A DNA stretch of 57,221 nucleotides from positions 1 through 57,221 of the forward strand of contig PDPE01000046.1 in the NCBI GenBank assembly GCA_002747395.1, in the 5' to 3' direction. The DNA comes from Pseudomonadota bacterium (GTDB lineage: Bacteria; Pseudomonadota; Gammaproteobacteria; Pseudomonadales; Oleiphilaceae). Positions 1 to 8,974 of this stretch are shown in pieces. Both the position numbers and the translations under genes were made by a program. The number at the start of each line of letters is the position of its first letter. Positions within the stretch are counted from its first letter, which is position 1. The notes below the pieces were generated by a model. That model saw nothing but the letters and a program-made list of their open reading frames with translations, made no database searches and was not told the origin of the DNA.

Positions 1-18
1 GGAACGATATTTCGACAT
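1..18 (-). CDS. ilvD: Start of a leftward gene, probably dihydroxy-acid dehydratase (ilvD), cut by the window edge
   Basis: On the minus strand an ATG at 18-16 follows a near-perfect Shine-Dalgarno AAGGAGGT by five bases. Six codons are visible, reading MSKYRS. Dihydroxy-acid dehydratases of gammaproteobacteria begin M-x-KYRS, so IlvD of valine/isoleucine biosynthesis is the best guess. Six residues are thin evidence. The strong ribosome binding site shows that a real gene starts here; its identity is an inference. The 170 bases to the next gene are a divergent spacer. Confidence 0.5.
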
Positions 19-188
19 AAGTACCTCCTTGATGACAGAGGCTATAGCTTATGTTGCGGGTGGGCTTGTTAACAGGGTGTGGTTGGATAGGCGCTTACGA
101 TTCATTCACCCCTGATGGTATCGCAAAATCCCTGTATTTGCCCTAGTCTTATCCAATAACAACCGAACTATGCCATCTACAACAAATT

Positions 189-1058
189 ATGATGAAAAAT
201 GCTGTCGTTCTTGCCGGTGGTGGGGCTACAGGCGCCTACCATATTGGTGTGCTCAAAGCGCTTTCGGAGTTCTGTCCTGATGTCGAACAGCCGTTTGACA
301 TCATATGCGGCGTATCTGCAGGAGCAATAAACGCGGCTGGCCTGGCTTCCGGAAGTTCGTTATTCAGGCATACGATAACTCGCATGGAGTATCTGTGGTC
401 TACCCTGGAATCATCCAGTGTCTATCACTCCGATTTATGGGGCATATCCCAACACTTCAGCCATCTCAACCAGGCAATTTTGTCGGGAAAATCATACAAT
501 GAAAAAAACATGTCACTTCTCGACACCTCTCCTTTACTTGATTTTCTAAACACACATATCAACTTTGATGCTGTGCAATCCAACATTAGCCAAAAGAAGA
601 TCGATTCGCTATGTGTCACAGCATGTCGATACGGAAGCGGACAAAGCATCACTTTCTTTCAAACATCCGCTGACCACAACGACTGGTATCAGGAGCGCGA
701 TTTGGAGCAGACACGGCTCATTAATGCACTGATCAATCTGATACCTCCTGATGTACTAAAAGAAAACCGGCCTGATCTATACCCTCTGGAATTAATGGAA
801 ATTACCCCCAGCCAATCAATCGATGAACTCGCATCCAGACACCTGGGCACTTTGCCCAGGAATATGCGGCGGTTACTACTTTCCGGTAAAAGTGATGGTA
901 TATCGGGCAATAGTCTGGCAAGTTATCTCATGTTTGAAAAAGACTTTTGTTTTGAGTTGATCAATCTTGGCTATCGTGATACTCGACACTTCAGAGATCG
1001 GCTGAATCACTTTTTTAACCAGAACCAAACGCACCTGGAGAAAAAGAATGGACTTTGA
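189..1058 (+). CDS. Patatin-like phospholipase family protein with internal deletion of the catalytic-Asp segment
   Basis: The N-terminus has the patatin oxyanion motif (GGGATGAYHIG, residues 10-20) and the nucleophile elbow GVSAG near residue 43 with the catalytic Ser. The C-terminal part, from INALINLIPPD onward through ITPSQSIDELASRH to the SYLMFE block, matches the DUF3734-type tail of bacterial patatin proteins of roughly 390 residues. Here the protein is only 289 residues. The middle section, which normally holds the ASSAIP stretch, the DG[GAS] motif with the catalytic Asp and the HLGADR stretch, is absent: SADHNDWYQERD runs straight into LEQTRLINAL (about nucleotides 685-710). The frame is open, so this is an in-frame deletion and probably a catalytically dead product. 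The 3' end overlaps the next gene by 11 bases, indicating translational coupling. Two adjacent ATG codons (189 and 192) could start it. Confidence 0.82.
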   Translation: MMKNAVVLAGGGATGAYHIGVLKALSEFCPDVEQPFDIICGVSAGAINAAGLASGSSLFRHTITRMEYLWSTLESSSVYHSDLWGISQHFSHLNQAILSGKSYNEKNMSLLDTSPLLDFLNTHINFDAVQSNISQKKIDSLCVTACRYGSGQSITFFQTSADHNDWYQERDLEQTRLINALINLIPPDVLKENRPDLYPLELMEITPSQSIDELASRHLGTLPRNMRRLLLSGKSDGISGNSLASYLMFEKDFCFELINLGYRDTRHFRDRLNHFFNQNQTHLEKKNGL

Positions 1059-1431
1059 AGGATTAAAATCCCTGGGACTGACCCACTTTACCCATATAGA
1101 AAAATATTCACTGAGATCGGAAAGTGACCATGACATATTAAAGATTTATTACGACAGGGGAAAAGGCGCCCTGTTCAAGAAAAGCGAAAAGTTTCACTTT
1201 CATCGTCCGACTCGTATCGTCAAGTGGGATAGCGCTTCAAATAACTATTCTGAAGTCCATGAGGTTTCGCCGCTGTTGACAAAAGTCCTGTCGGAACTTG
1301 ACACTATCACAGACGCTGAACGTTACGAACAGGTTCTGAAAGAGCATATTCTGGAAGACCTGAGGCACCTGGAAAAAGTGTTTAAAAGCAAAATCAGGGA
1401 AATTGAAGATAAAATTGAGCAGCTTCAATGA
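1048..1431 (+). CDS. yaeH: UPF0325/DUF3461 family protein (YaeH-like)
   Basis: A 127-residue protein matching the YaeH/UPF0325 (DUF3461) family along its whole length. Shared features are the GLTH-x(4)-EKYSLRSE start, DILKIYYDRGKG, a VSPLL-x(4)-ELD stretch and the final EDLRHLE helix with a charged coiled-coil tail (residues 95-127). The function of the family is not established. The ATG at 1048 has a GGAG upstream and lies inside the end of the patatin gene, so the two are probably cotranscribed. Family length is about 128 residues, so the gene looks intact. Confidence 0.8.
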   Translation: MDFEGLKSLGLTHFTHIEKYSLRSESDHDILKIYYDRGKGALFKKSEKFHFHRPTRIVKWDSASNNYSEVHEVSPLLTKVLSELDTITDAERYEQVLKEHILEDLRHLEKVFKSKIREIEDKIEQLQ

Positions 1432-1639
1432 TCGGATTTACCCGAAAATCAGTCTGCTGCTGATTCAGTGAGATACCAGAACGTGGCTGTTCTGTGGGGC
1501 TGTCGCATTTCAAACCATGATAAAAACTCTGGACAATATCGCTGTGGATTATCATTATAACAGTATAATGATCAGTCTTGAGTAGAATTATCCAATTTCC
1601 GCCGGGACGATAACAATCACAAACAGTCAAGGCATATTT

Positions 1640-2305
1640 ATGAAAGACAAATACTGGTTAATGGGTCCTGTTTATGATGCTCTGAGTTTTGTATTTGCGG
1701 GCAATTCAATACTGAAATGTAAATGTTCGATGCTGACTCCGGAGTATTTGAAACCCGGAGCAAAAGTGCTGTTTGCAGGGGTCGGGCATGGTAAGGAAGC
1801 AATTTACGCAGCAGAGCAAGGCGCGGAGGTGACCGTTGTTGACCTTTCAAAAGCCATGCTTGACAAGTTTAGAGAGGGGGTGAAGAAATCCGGAAAGCCC
1901 CTGAATATCCGGATTGTTCATTCTGACATCATGAAGTTTGGGGAAGTTGGCCACTACGACATGGTGGTCGCCAATTTTTTTCTGAACGTGTTTAGTGAAG
2001 ACTTTATGGCAAAGGTTCTCGCACACCTGATCACCCTGGGCAAAGATGACGCATACATTGTAGTCGGTGATTTTGCTCTGCCTGAAGGTCATTTTTTTGC
2101 AAAACTGATAAAAAATATTTACTGGTACATAGCAATCATCATTTTCTGGGTCACAACAGGCGCAGCCTTTCACCCGGTTTACGATTATTACGGCCACATG
2201 AAAAAACAGGGCTTGGCCATGCTGGACAAGAAGCACACCAGGGTATTCGGCTTCAATGGGTACACCGCGATACTCGGGCAAAAGATACCCGATTCAAAGA
2301 CCTGA
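1640..2305 (+). CDS. Class I SAM-dependent methyltransferase
   Basis: A 221-residue protein with the Rossmann-type methyltransferase motif I VLFAGVGHGKEA (residues 44-55), the acidic end of strand 2 (VTVVDLS), motif II HSDIMKF and motif III-like YDMVVANFFLNVF. A hydrophobic stretch near residues 160-175 (YWYIAIIIFWVTTGAAF) could touch the membrane. The substrate cannot be read from the sequence; small class I enzymes of this kind methylate thiols, lipids or quinone-like metabolites. It stands alone between spacers of 208 and 124 bases. The ATG at 1640 has no strong Shine-Dalgarno. Confidence 0.75.
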   Translation: MKDKYWLMGPVYDALSFVFAGNSILKCKCSMLTPEYLKPGAKVLFAGVGHGKEAIYAAEQGAEVTVVDLSKAMLDKFREGVKKSGKPLNIRIVHSDIMKFGEVGHYDMVVANFFLNVFSEDFMAKVLAHLITLGKDDAYIVVGDFALPEGHFFAKLIKNIYWYIAIIIFWVTTGAAFHPVYDYYGHMKKQGLAMLDKKHTRVFGFNGYTAILGQKIPDSKT

Positions 2306-2429
2306 GTGGATACTGGTTCACGTTAAAAAAACCGTTAAATGCAGCCCGATTGCTGTCAGATTAATTGTCCCGCGTCAATCAAGATGGCATAATACTCAAA
2401 CAAATTGCTAATCAGGACATACTATCACC

Positions 2430-3422
2430 ATGATAAATGCCGTAATTCTGGGATATGACTATGCCCTGTCGACCAGTATAACCGGCCTGGCAGATTTGCT
2501 CAGCCTGGCCGGTGTCAGTTGGAACCGCCTGAATAATACCCCGCCTGAAAGACTGTTTAATCTTCAGATTGCATCCGATACGGGTAAGCCTTTCACCTGC
2601 CTCAATTCGGTCGAAATCACCCCGCACATCAGTTTTGGCCAGATCGAGTCGCCCGATATCGTTTTGGTACCCACTATCGGGGGAAATATTGAAAGAACGC
2701 TGTTCCAGAACCGCGCTCTGATTGACTATTTGTCCGGTTTAAAGAATCAGGACATATTGATCGCCAGTAATTGCACCGGTGCGTTTCTATTGGCTGAAGC
2801 GGGCTTGCTGGACGGGAAACAGGCAACCACTCACTGGGGTTTTGTGGATCTTTTCCGCAGCCGGTATCCGGCGGTTAACCTGATGCCGGGACAACTGGTT
2901 ACGCACGACGGAAACATACTGTGCGCCGGTGGTGGTAACGCATGGTTTGACCTGGGCTTATATATGGTTGAACGCTTCAGCGATCACGAAACTGCTGTGG
3001 GCTCTGCCAAAACCTTTGTTATTGACATGGGAAGACAAAGCCAGCTCAGTTATTCCCCGCTGATCAGCAAACGTTATCACAATGATGAAAAAGTGCTGGA
3101 AATTCAAACATGGATGGAATCCAATCACCGCAACCACCTTTCTCTTAGCGATGTTGCCAATGCCTTCCATATTTCCCTGAGAACCCTGAATCGGCGATTT
3201 AAATCTGCCACCGGCGAAACCCCCAACGTGTATCTCCAGTCCTTGCGACTGGAATCAGCAAAAAAACTGCTTGAGGAAACATCCAACAGCTTGACTGAAG
3301 TGACTAACAAGGTCGGCTACGATGACGTGAGCTCGTTTTCAATTTTATTTAAAAAGAAAACCGGCCTGACCCCCGGGCAGTACCGGGAAAGGTATCGTTC
3401 AAGCGTAGCGACCTGCGATTGA
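2430..3422 (+). CDS. GlxA-type AraC family transcriptional regulator with DJ-1/PfpI domain
   Basis: The 330-residue protein has two parts. Residues 1-190 form a DJ-1/PfpI (class I glutamine amidotransferase-like) fold, with SNCTGAFLLAEAGLLDG carrying the elbow cysteine and TTHW after it. Residues about 210-325 are a double helix-turn-helix AraC domain (LSLSDVANAFHISLRTLNRRF, then VGYDDVSSFSILFKKKTGLTPGQYR). Regulators of this build act as sensors of small metabolites in related bacteria. It is convergent with the glutathione reductase gene, so its target is not evident from the neighbours. Confidence 0.85.
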   Translation: MINAVILGYDYALSTSITGLADLLSLAGVSWNRLNNTPPERLFNLQIASDTGKPFTCLNSVEITPHISFGQIESPDIVLVPTIGGNIERTLFQNRALIDYLSGLKNQDILIASNCTGAFLLAEAGLLDGKQATTHWGFVDLFRSRYPAVNLMPGQLVTHDGNILCAGGGNAWFDLGLYMVERFSDHETAVGSAKTFVIDMGRQSQLSYSPLISKRYHNDEKVLEIQTWMESNHRNHLSLSDVANAFHISLRTLNRRFKSATGETPNVYLQSLRLESAKKLLEETSNSLTEVTNKVGYDDVSSFSILFKKKTGLTPGQYRERYRSSVATCD

Positions 3423-3497
3423 TTCGCAAGCACGCCACGACCTGTTGGAAAGCGTTCCAGACCAGATATATCGAGCTATCAGATACCGGGGTGCTGT

Positions 3498-4862
3498 CTA
3501 CGTGGATGGCGTGCGCATGGTTACAAACTCTTCAGCCGCTGTCGGGTGTATGCCAATGGTACTGTCAAACACCGCTTTTGTTGCCCCGGCCTTGAGGGCA
3601 ACCCCCATACCCTGAATAATCTCTCCTGCAGAATCGCCAACCATATGCACACCCAGCACCCTGTCAGATGCGTTATCGACCAGCATTTTCATAAAGGTTT
3701 TCTCATCGCTCTCTGTCAAGGTGTGTTTCATCGGTGTAAAAACAGACTTGTACACCGAGATATCCACGTACTGTTCTCTGGCCTGTTGCTCGGTCAACCC
3801 CACTGTACCAATTGTCGGTTGGGTAAATACCGCCGTCGGAATCGTTGCGTAGTCCATTGATATCGCCGCACCCTGAACCAGGTGTTTTGCCAGTGCCATT
3901 CCTTCAGCCAGGGCAACCGGGGTCAATTGCATACCACCAATCACATCACCGATAGCATAGATACCTTCACTGGATGTTTTGAAATGGTCATCAACGGCTA
4001 TCTCGCCTCTTTTGTTCAACGCCACTCCGGCAGCCTCAAGATTGATTTCCGATGTCAACGGAACGCGCCCTGTCGCCGCCATAACCAGATTGCAATTCAA
4101 GGCAGCACCATGACTCAACTCGACAGCATAATCGCCTTCTGCTTTAGACGTTACAGCGTCAATATTGGTGTTAAAATGCAGGTTCACTCCCTTCTTGATC
4201 ATTTCCTGTTTGATAAACAGCCTGATTTCTTCATCAAAACCTCTCAGAAAAAGGTCGCCCCGATAAACCAGGTGAGTCTCCACCCCAAGTCCATTCAGGA
4301 TGCCGGCAAACTCCACAGCGATATAACCGCCTCCCCAAACGACCGCTTTTTGGGGTAGCGAGTCCAAATAAAACATATCGGTAGACGTACGCAACCATTC
4401 CTTGCCCGGGATATCAGGTATAAAAGGGGTGCTACCGGTGGCGATAACAATTTTATCCGCAGTGATTTCGGAAAGATTACCCTGATCATCGGCAATACTC
4501 AGGGTATTTTTATTCTTGAATCTGCACAGACCGGTAAGCAGAGAGACACCAGAGTTTACCAGCAGTTTTTCATAGATACCGTTTAACCGGCCAATTTCCC
4601 TGTCTTTATTGCTTTTCAGCGTATTCCAGTCGAACCCGACCGATGACGCTGACCATCCATAGCCTGCCGAGTCAACCAGGTCTTCCCCCAGGTGAGAGGC
4701 GATTACAAACAGCTTCTTGGGGACACAACCGACATTGACACAGGTTCCCCCCAAATAGGTGGATTCGATAACGGCCACTTTCGCACCCATTCCCGCCGCC
4801 ATACGTGAAAGCCTGACACCTCCCGAACCTGCACCGATAACAGCGATATCAAAATGCTTCAT
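3498..4862 (-). CDS. gor: Glutathione-disulfide reductase
   Basis: A 454-residue FAD-dependent pyridine nucleotide-disulfide oxidoreductase. It shows the FAD motif GAGSGGVR, the redox-active pair in GGTCVNVGC (Cys41 and Cys46), the NAD(P)H motif GGGYIAVEFAG with downstream Arg residues (HLVYRGDLFLRGFD) that favour NADPH, the second FAD motif YAIGDV, and the C-terminal GIHPTAAEEF with the catalytic His-Glu pair. Together these point to glutathione reductase rather than lipoamide dehydrogenase or mercuric reductase. Its role is to keep cytoplasmic glutathione reduced using NADPH. Length matches the family. Confidence 0.93.
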   Translation of the reverse strand: MKHFDIAVIGAGSGGVRLSRMAAGMGAKVAVIESTYLGGTCVNVGCVPKKLFVIASHLGEDLVDSAGYGWSASSVGFDWNTLKSNKDREIGRLNGIYEKLLVNSGVSLLTGLCRFKNKNTLSIADDQGNLSEITADKIVIATGSTPFIPDIPGKEWLRTSTDMFYLDSLPQKAVVWGGGYIAVEFAGILNGLGVETHLVYRGDLFLRGFDEEIRLFIKQEMIKKGVNLHFNTNIDAVTSKAEGDYAVELSHGAALNCNLVMAATGRVPLTSEINLEAAGVALNKRGEIAVDDHFKTSSEGIYAIGDVIGGMQLTPVALAEGMALAKHLVQGAAISMDYATIPTAVFTQPTIGTVGLTEQQAREQYVDISVYKSVFTPMKHTLTESDEKTFMKMLVDNASDRVLGVHMVGDSAGEIIQGMGVALKAGATKAVFDSTIGIHPTAAEEFVTMRTPST

Positions 4863-4963
4863 AGTTTATCCTTTCATTAATTCATAACACCTGGTTAACT
4901 TCAGTATTTACTCACGCCACCCCGGGCGGGCCTGGCCAATACATCACCTGATAACCGGAAAAA

Positions 4964-5638
4964 TTATTGTCGAACCAGTTTGCGGATTGGTTTGAATAGT
5001 ACAGTTTCCGTTACCGGCCCAATCTGAATTTCACCAACCCTTTCGTAACCCAGCGAGCAATAGTAATCGGCACAGCGTGCGCTCCCGGTATCGAGGCTGA
5101 TGCCGGTTGATTTGTGGTTTTCCGCACAAATCTGCTCGACCGCTTTTAGCAAGGCAGTGCCGACGCCCTGGCTCTGATACTTGGGGTGAACACCGATTAA
5201 AGGCAGTTCATGGTGATAATCCGTTGGATGCAATTCGGATATCTGCTCATAAAAATCAATATAGCGGCGGGTACAGGACAGGCCGGCAGTCAACGTCATC
5301 CTCATGCGCCAGCTAATCTGGTCGGTGAGCCTTAACCTGACATTCGGGCTACCAATAAAGGCCACGGCAACCAGCAATTCATTCACTGTAATGCCAATAA
5401 CATCCTGTCCCCTGGAAAAATGCAATTCCATAAGTTCTCGCAGTGTGGCGCGAACTCTTTGATCATAGCCAGGCTTGCCATGCCCCAAAAGATACTGGAA
5501 AGTGGGTTGATTGAGGTAAGCCTGATAGAGAATGGATTTGGCCTCTTTAAATGAATGATGGTCGAGGCGGACTATATCCAGTTCATCGATGCCAAACTGA
5601 TTGTTTATTGCCACTGATGTGTCGGCGCTTGTTCCCAT
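4964..5638 (-). CDS. GNAT family N-acetyltransferase
   Basis: A 224-residue protein with the GNAT acetyl-CoA binding motif A, LIGVHPKYQSQGVGTALL (about residues 155-172), followed by the helix and a DYYCSLGYERVG motif B. This resembles stand-alone GNAT enzymes whose substrates are unknown. I chose the ATG at 5638 because AAAGAGAAT lies 6-14 bases before it; an upstream ATG at 5680 has no ribosome binding site. It sits downstream of gspM on the same strand with about 95 bases between. No functional link to secretion is evident. Confidence 0.78.
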   Translation of the reverse strand: MGTSADTSVAINNQFGIDELDIVRLDHHSFKEAKSILYQAYLNQPTFQYLLGHGKPGYDQRVRATLRELMELHFSRGQDVIGITVNELLVAVAFIGSPNVRLRLTDQISWRMRMTLTAGLSCTRRYIDFYEQISELHPTDYHHELPLIGVHPKYQSQGVGTALLKAVEQICAENHKSTGISLDTGSARCADYYCSLGYERVGEIQIGPVTETVLFKPIRKLVRQ

Positions 5639-5732
5639 GTTTTTATTCTCTTTGGGTGATGATTGATGACGACTGCCCATGAAGGCAAGACGAGAGTAGA
5701 TACCTTTATTCTAATATATCTCGAACCATTTT

Positions 5733-6257
5733 TTAATTGGAAAGTAGAAGCCGCCCGTTCACCAGCCCGGACTTGTCGCCGCGATCAACAGAAATCTCCT
5801 GCACCCTGATACTGTGGCTGGTTTGCAGCCTGCCTAACCACTTTACCACGTTGTCAAAGGGAACATTCTCTACCCAGATTCTGAGCTTCCCGGCACCACT
5901 CGGTTCAAAGCGTTTGATTTCGACTCCGCTTTGCCTGCCCGAGGAAGTGACCAGAGAAACCAGCGACCCGGATTGTCTTTTTGGGCCGGTCAAGGTGCCG
6001 AGCGCCTTTGCTGCCGCTCTGGCCTTTTGTTCATTGGCCTGCACAAAATGCAACACTTGCTCTGCTGCCTTGTGTTCGTTCTTTTTTTCAGTGTAGAAAG
6101 TCCAGGAAGGGGACCAGATCAGAAAATAAACAAGCCCCAGGATAACTGCCGTCACCAGTAACCGGGTTGCTTTTTTATCCCGTTCAGACTGACTGTCATA
6201 GGCTTTACGCAGTTGAGTAAAGACTTGAGAGTGTTGCAATGAATCATACAATCCCAT
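5733..6257 (-). CDS. gspM: Type II secretion system protein M (GspM)
   Basis: About 174 residues. There is a short cytoplasmic N-terminus, one transmembrane helix (LLVTAVILGLVYFLIWSP), a periplasmic coiled-coil stretch and a small ferredoxin-like C-terminal domain ending in the typical NGRLLLSN strand. GspM binds GspL in the inner-membrane platform. It is last in the leftward gspE-M operon. The likely start is the ATG at 6257; an in-frame start at 6269 is possible. The gap to gspL consists entirely of short tandem repeats. Confidence 0.87.
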   Translation of the reverse strand: MGLYDSLQHSQVFTQLRKAYDSQSERDKKATRLLVTAVILGLVYFLIWSPSWTFYTEKKNEHKAAEQVLHFVQANEQKARAAAKALGTLTGPKRQSGSLVSLVTSSGRQSGVEIKRFEPSGAGKLRIWVENVPFDNVVKWLGRLQTSHSIRVQEISVDRGDKSGLVNGRLLLSN

Positions 6258-6263
6258 AACTAT

Positions 6264-6328
6264 ATCCACACCACAGTACCAACATCCACAATACCAATAC
6301 CCACAATTTCAATATCCACAATATCAAC
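6264..6328. repeat. Tandem repeat, ~15 bp unit, between gspL and gspM
   Basis: Plus-strand units are ATCCACAATACCAAT (6284-6298), ACCCACAATTTCAAT (6299-6313) and ATCCACAATATCAAC (6314-6328), with a longer diverged copy at 6264-6283. The array fills the whole gap and includes the gspL stop codon. Confidence 0.8.
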
Positions 6329-7664
6329 GCTCTGATATCGTCAGTCTTCCTCTGACGAAACCCTTTTCTTTCACGGCCGAACCTATTTTAACCTCTGAAC
6401 CCTGATTCGAAATCGCTGTTTTTAACGCATCGAGCTGCTGGAGAGAGCCAACCTGCAATTCCACTGAAAGCTCGCCCCTTTGCGCATTGTAATTCAGGCT
6501 TTTAAGCTCCATGTCCTTTTTGGTATTGGCCTTGCTGAACTCCTGCCCTACCAGGGAAAGGGATGCCAGAAAACCACCGTTATTTCCGATTTTGCCAGAC
6601 TGAAGCAACTTGCTTTTAAGAAAGCGTGATACGTTCCCGGTTGTGACCCGTTTTTCATCAGGGAAAATCGATTGATACAGAGCCAACGACTGTGCCTTCA
6701 ATTCAGTCGCTTCCCGAGAATGGTAAATTCCCTTTCCAATATTCAGACCTACCTGCAAAACCAGCCAGATAACTAATACCACTACAACGCTTTTCCATTT
6801 CTTCCACAGGGAGTTACTGTCATGCTGAACCCTGTACTGTCCCTGGCATAAATTGAATTTTAAAAAGGGTGCATGGAAAAACGACTCGGCGAGAAATTCG
6901 ATAGTGGCAAGGGAACAGGGTTCTATCGACACAGTTTCAGCCACCTGCTCAATGCTGGCAATGGTAATGGCCTCACTTTCCTGCCGGGCCGAATTGACAT
7001 AGAGTTTGACAGCCCGGTTGTTCTCCTTCCTGCCACTAAATTCGGGGTCTGAAAACAGGTGTTCCAGATAAAGGCTCAAGGTATTTTTCCGCACCTTGAT
7101 AAAGTGGCTGACACATTTGAAACTGGCATAGTCTCCGTCGATGAGGACACTATTACCGTATTCCCTGTTTTCCGAAATGGCTTCGGGCAAAAGTGCCGCG
7201 TCAGGAAATATCCCCTGGAGCGGAAAACCAAAGCTGCCAAAACAGGACATAAGCCTGGCCATAATACCCTGTTCAATAATAACTACCGGTATTCGGTCTT
7301 TTTTACCTGATCTGGCGGTGACAATATGAACATCTTCAATGTCTTGCGCAAGCTGCTCTTCTACCACAAATGGCAGGGCCTGACTCAAGTATTTCTGCTG
7401 TTTGGCGGGGATGCTAACCACGGTTGACAATACTGCCTGTGCCGGTACCAACCCGACCACCTGAATATCTTTAAGGTCATTTTGAGCAATAATACGGTTT
7501 ATTTCGTTGCGGCTGTCCTGTGAGCCAGAGGCCAGTCGTTCGCCGGAATGGCTGTACAGGCACCAGTCAAAAATCTCCCCTTCATCGAGCTGAAGGTTCA
7601 GATCGGACACATCGTCAGAGGCGACAAAAGAAGGAGCGGGTAAAAGAAAAAGTTTATATGACAT
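6324..7664 (-). CDS. gspL: Type II secretion system protein L (GspL)
   Basis: About 446 residues. A large cytoplasmic actin-like domain (starting MSYKLFLLPAPS, with LDEGEIFDWCLY) is followed by a transmembrane helix (SVVVVLVIWLVLQVGLNIG, about residues 310-330) and a periplasmic ferredoxin-like domain ending GFVRGRLTISER. GspL links the GspE ATPase to the membrane platform and pairs with GspM. The start at 7664 fits family N-termini. An in-frame start at 7742 would add 26 residues with no family resemblance. Its stop codon lies inside a tandem repeat array. Confidence 0.87.
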   Translation of the reverse strand: MSYKLFLLPAPSFVASDDVSDLNLQLDEGEIFDWCLYSHSGERLASGSQDSRNEINRIIAQNDLKDIQVVGLVPAQAVLSTVVSIPAKQQKYLSQALPFVVEEQLAQDIEDVHIVTARSGKKDRIPVVIIEQGIMARLMSCFGSFGFPLQGIFPDAALLPEAISENREYGNSVLIDGDYASFKCVSHFIKVRKNTLSLYLEHLFSDPEFSGRKENNRAVKLYVNSARQESEAITIASIEQVAETVSIEPCSLATIEFLAESFFHAPFLKFNLCQGQYRVQHDSNSLWKKWKSVVVVLVIWLVLQVGLNIGKGIYHSREATELKAQSLALYQSIFPDEKRVTTGNVSRFLKSKLLQSGKIGNNGGFLASLSLVGQEFSKANTKKDMELKSLNYNAQRGELSVELQVGSLQQLDALKTAISNQGSEVKIGSAVKEKGFVRGRLTISER

Positions 7665-7817
7665 CGGTAATTCAACTGATTCGCAGGCGGTTGGCCAGGC
7701 GAAATGTGTATTTCGGAAAACAACTGCAAACCGGGGCCTCAACCGCCAAAGGGTCTCGAAAAGCCCAATGTCCGGTTACCATGGAACAGACAGCCTGCAT
7801 TCCTTGAGGTGACAACA

Positions 7818-8825
7818 CTACAGCAAAACCAGTGGTTTGTTAATGATATCTTTCTGCCCAAAATCACGCCCCAGTAAAATAGTTTGGCCATCATCATCGC
7901 GGTATACCTTTGATACCAATCTCGCCACTGTGTCAGAAATGGATACGCGTGCCGAAATACGAAAGTAATGCGTGGATACGGTAAGGTTCGTTTTGTCTTT
8001 CAGTCTTTCGAGTCCGGGCTGCTTCAAAAATTCATTCACGGTTTTAAATGCGTCCTGCCGCCTGGTCTCGATGATTGAATCAGCCATTTCTTCAGTCAGG
8101 GTTGGAACCAGTGCCCGCAGCAGCGGCCGGGAACAGGTATTCACATTCAGCCCGGTTGTACCTCGGGGCAACGCGCTGATATGAGGCAAAAGCTTTTCGT
8201 ACTCTTCGTAGTCAATACCCTGCACCATAAGCAGCTCGGAAATATCTCCTATCTCGAAGTTGGCTGTTCTGTACGGGGGATGCTCGATAAGATAAACATC
8301 ATCTTCAGCACCCTTGTAGTCATAGCTCTGTTCATCAGCATCAACCCAGTCCGCAACTTTCTCTGCAGTAATGGAAACAATCCCCAGTACATCCAGCAAT
8401 GCCTGAAACCGTTTGAGCACAACAGCCTTGACCTTGCCGTTCTGATCTATCAGGTCATTGATATTAAACCGGCCCTGCAGGTCATCCACCTGCATTTCGA
8501 TAGTGCCCAGCTCCATTGGAAAAGTCGCTGCATATTCGGCCCAGACTTCCTTCTCGTGATCAATCATTTTGCCATTTTTGTTGTCTTCGTCAAAATCACG
8601 AGTCAAGCCAAGACGGGCAAATGACTCGGCAGAAACAGCAAGATCGACTGCCTGCGCCTGCGTGAACAAATTGGCGGATTTGCGCACGAACAAATGTACC
8701 TGCTTCGTGATGCCCGCAGTGATGATAACAATAAGCACGGTCATAAATATGACCAGGATCAGGGCAACCCCCTGCTGCTTGCCGGGGAAAGTAACCTTGT
8801 GATCAAAAACAGGCCTGAATGTCAT
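7818..8825 (-). CDS. gspK: Type II secretion system minor pseudopilin GspK
   Basis: 335 residues. The prepilin peptidase site is in GKQQGVALILVIF, with cleavage after Gly and no Glu at mature position 5, which is characteristic of GspK. The mature N-terminal hydrophobic helix follows, then a large globular domain (LQGRFNINDLID, NVNTCSRPLLRAL) with T2SSK-type helix-hairpin-helix features. GspK caps the pseudopilus tip with GspI and GspJ. A 149-base gap separates it from gspJ, unusually long for this operon. Confidence 0.9.
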   Translation of the reverse strand: MTFRPVFDHKVTFPGKQQGVALILVIFMTVLIVIITAGITKQVHLFVRKSANLFTQAQAVDLAVSAESFARLGLTRDFDEDNKNGKMIDHEKEVWAEYAATFPMELGTIEMQVDDLQGRFNINDLIDQNGKVKAVVLKRFQALLDVLGIVSITAEKVADWVDADEQSYDYKGAEDDVYLIEHPPYRTANFEIGDISELLMVQGIDYEEYEKLLPHISALPRGTTGLNVNTCSRPLLRALVPTLTEEMADSIIETRRQDAFKTVNEFLKQPGLERLKDKTNLTVSTHYFRISARVSISDTVARLVSKVYRDDDGQTILLGRDFGQKDIINKPLVLL

Positions 8826-8898
8826 GCCATCATTATTCCGTTGCTACCTTGCCGGATACTCTTTTTGTCTGTGTCACGACTTGTCGGTTTCATTGCCT

Positions 8899-8952
8899 GT
8901 CTCTGCGTTTGTCTCTGCCGGATTTCACTCCGGATTCGGGTTCGGATTCTGG
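8899..8952. repeat. Short 12-bp tandem duplications in the gspK-gspJ gap
   Basis: Two adjacent pairs of 12-bp direct repeats: GTCTCTGCGTTT / GTCTCTGCCGGA (8899-8922) and TCCGGATTCGGG / TTCGGATTCTGG (8929-8952). They account for much of the 149-base spacer. Confidence 0.6.
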
Positions 8953-8974
8953 TCATTTCCGGGTTCGACTGTTT

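Noticed and set aside
3546..4358. Two rightward frames opposite gor
   Set aside because: Shadow frames of the reductase gene; no start signals and no recognisable protein.
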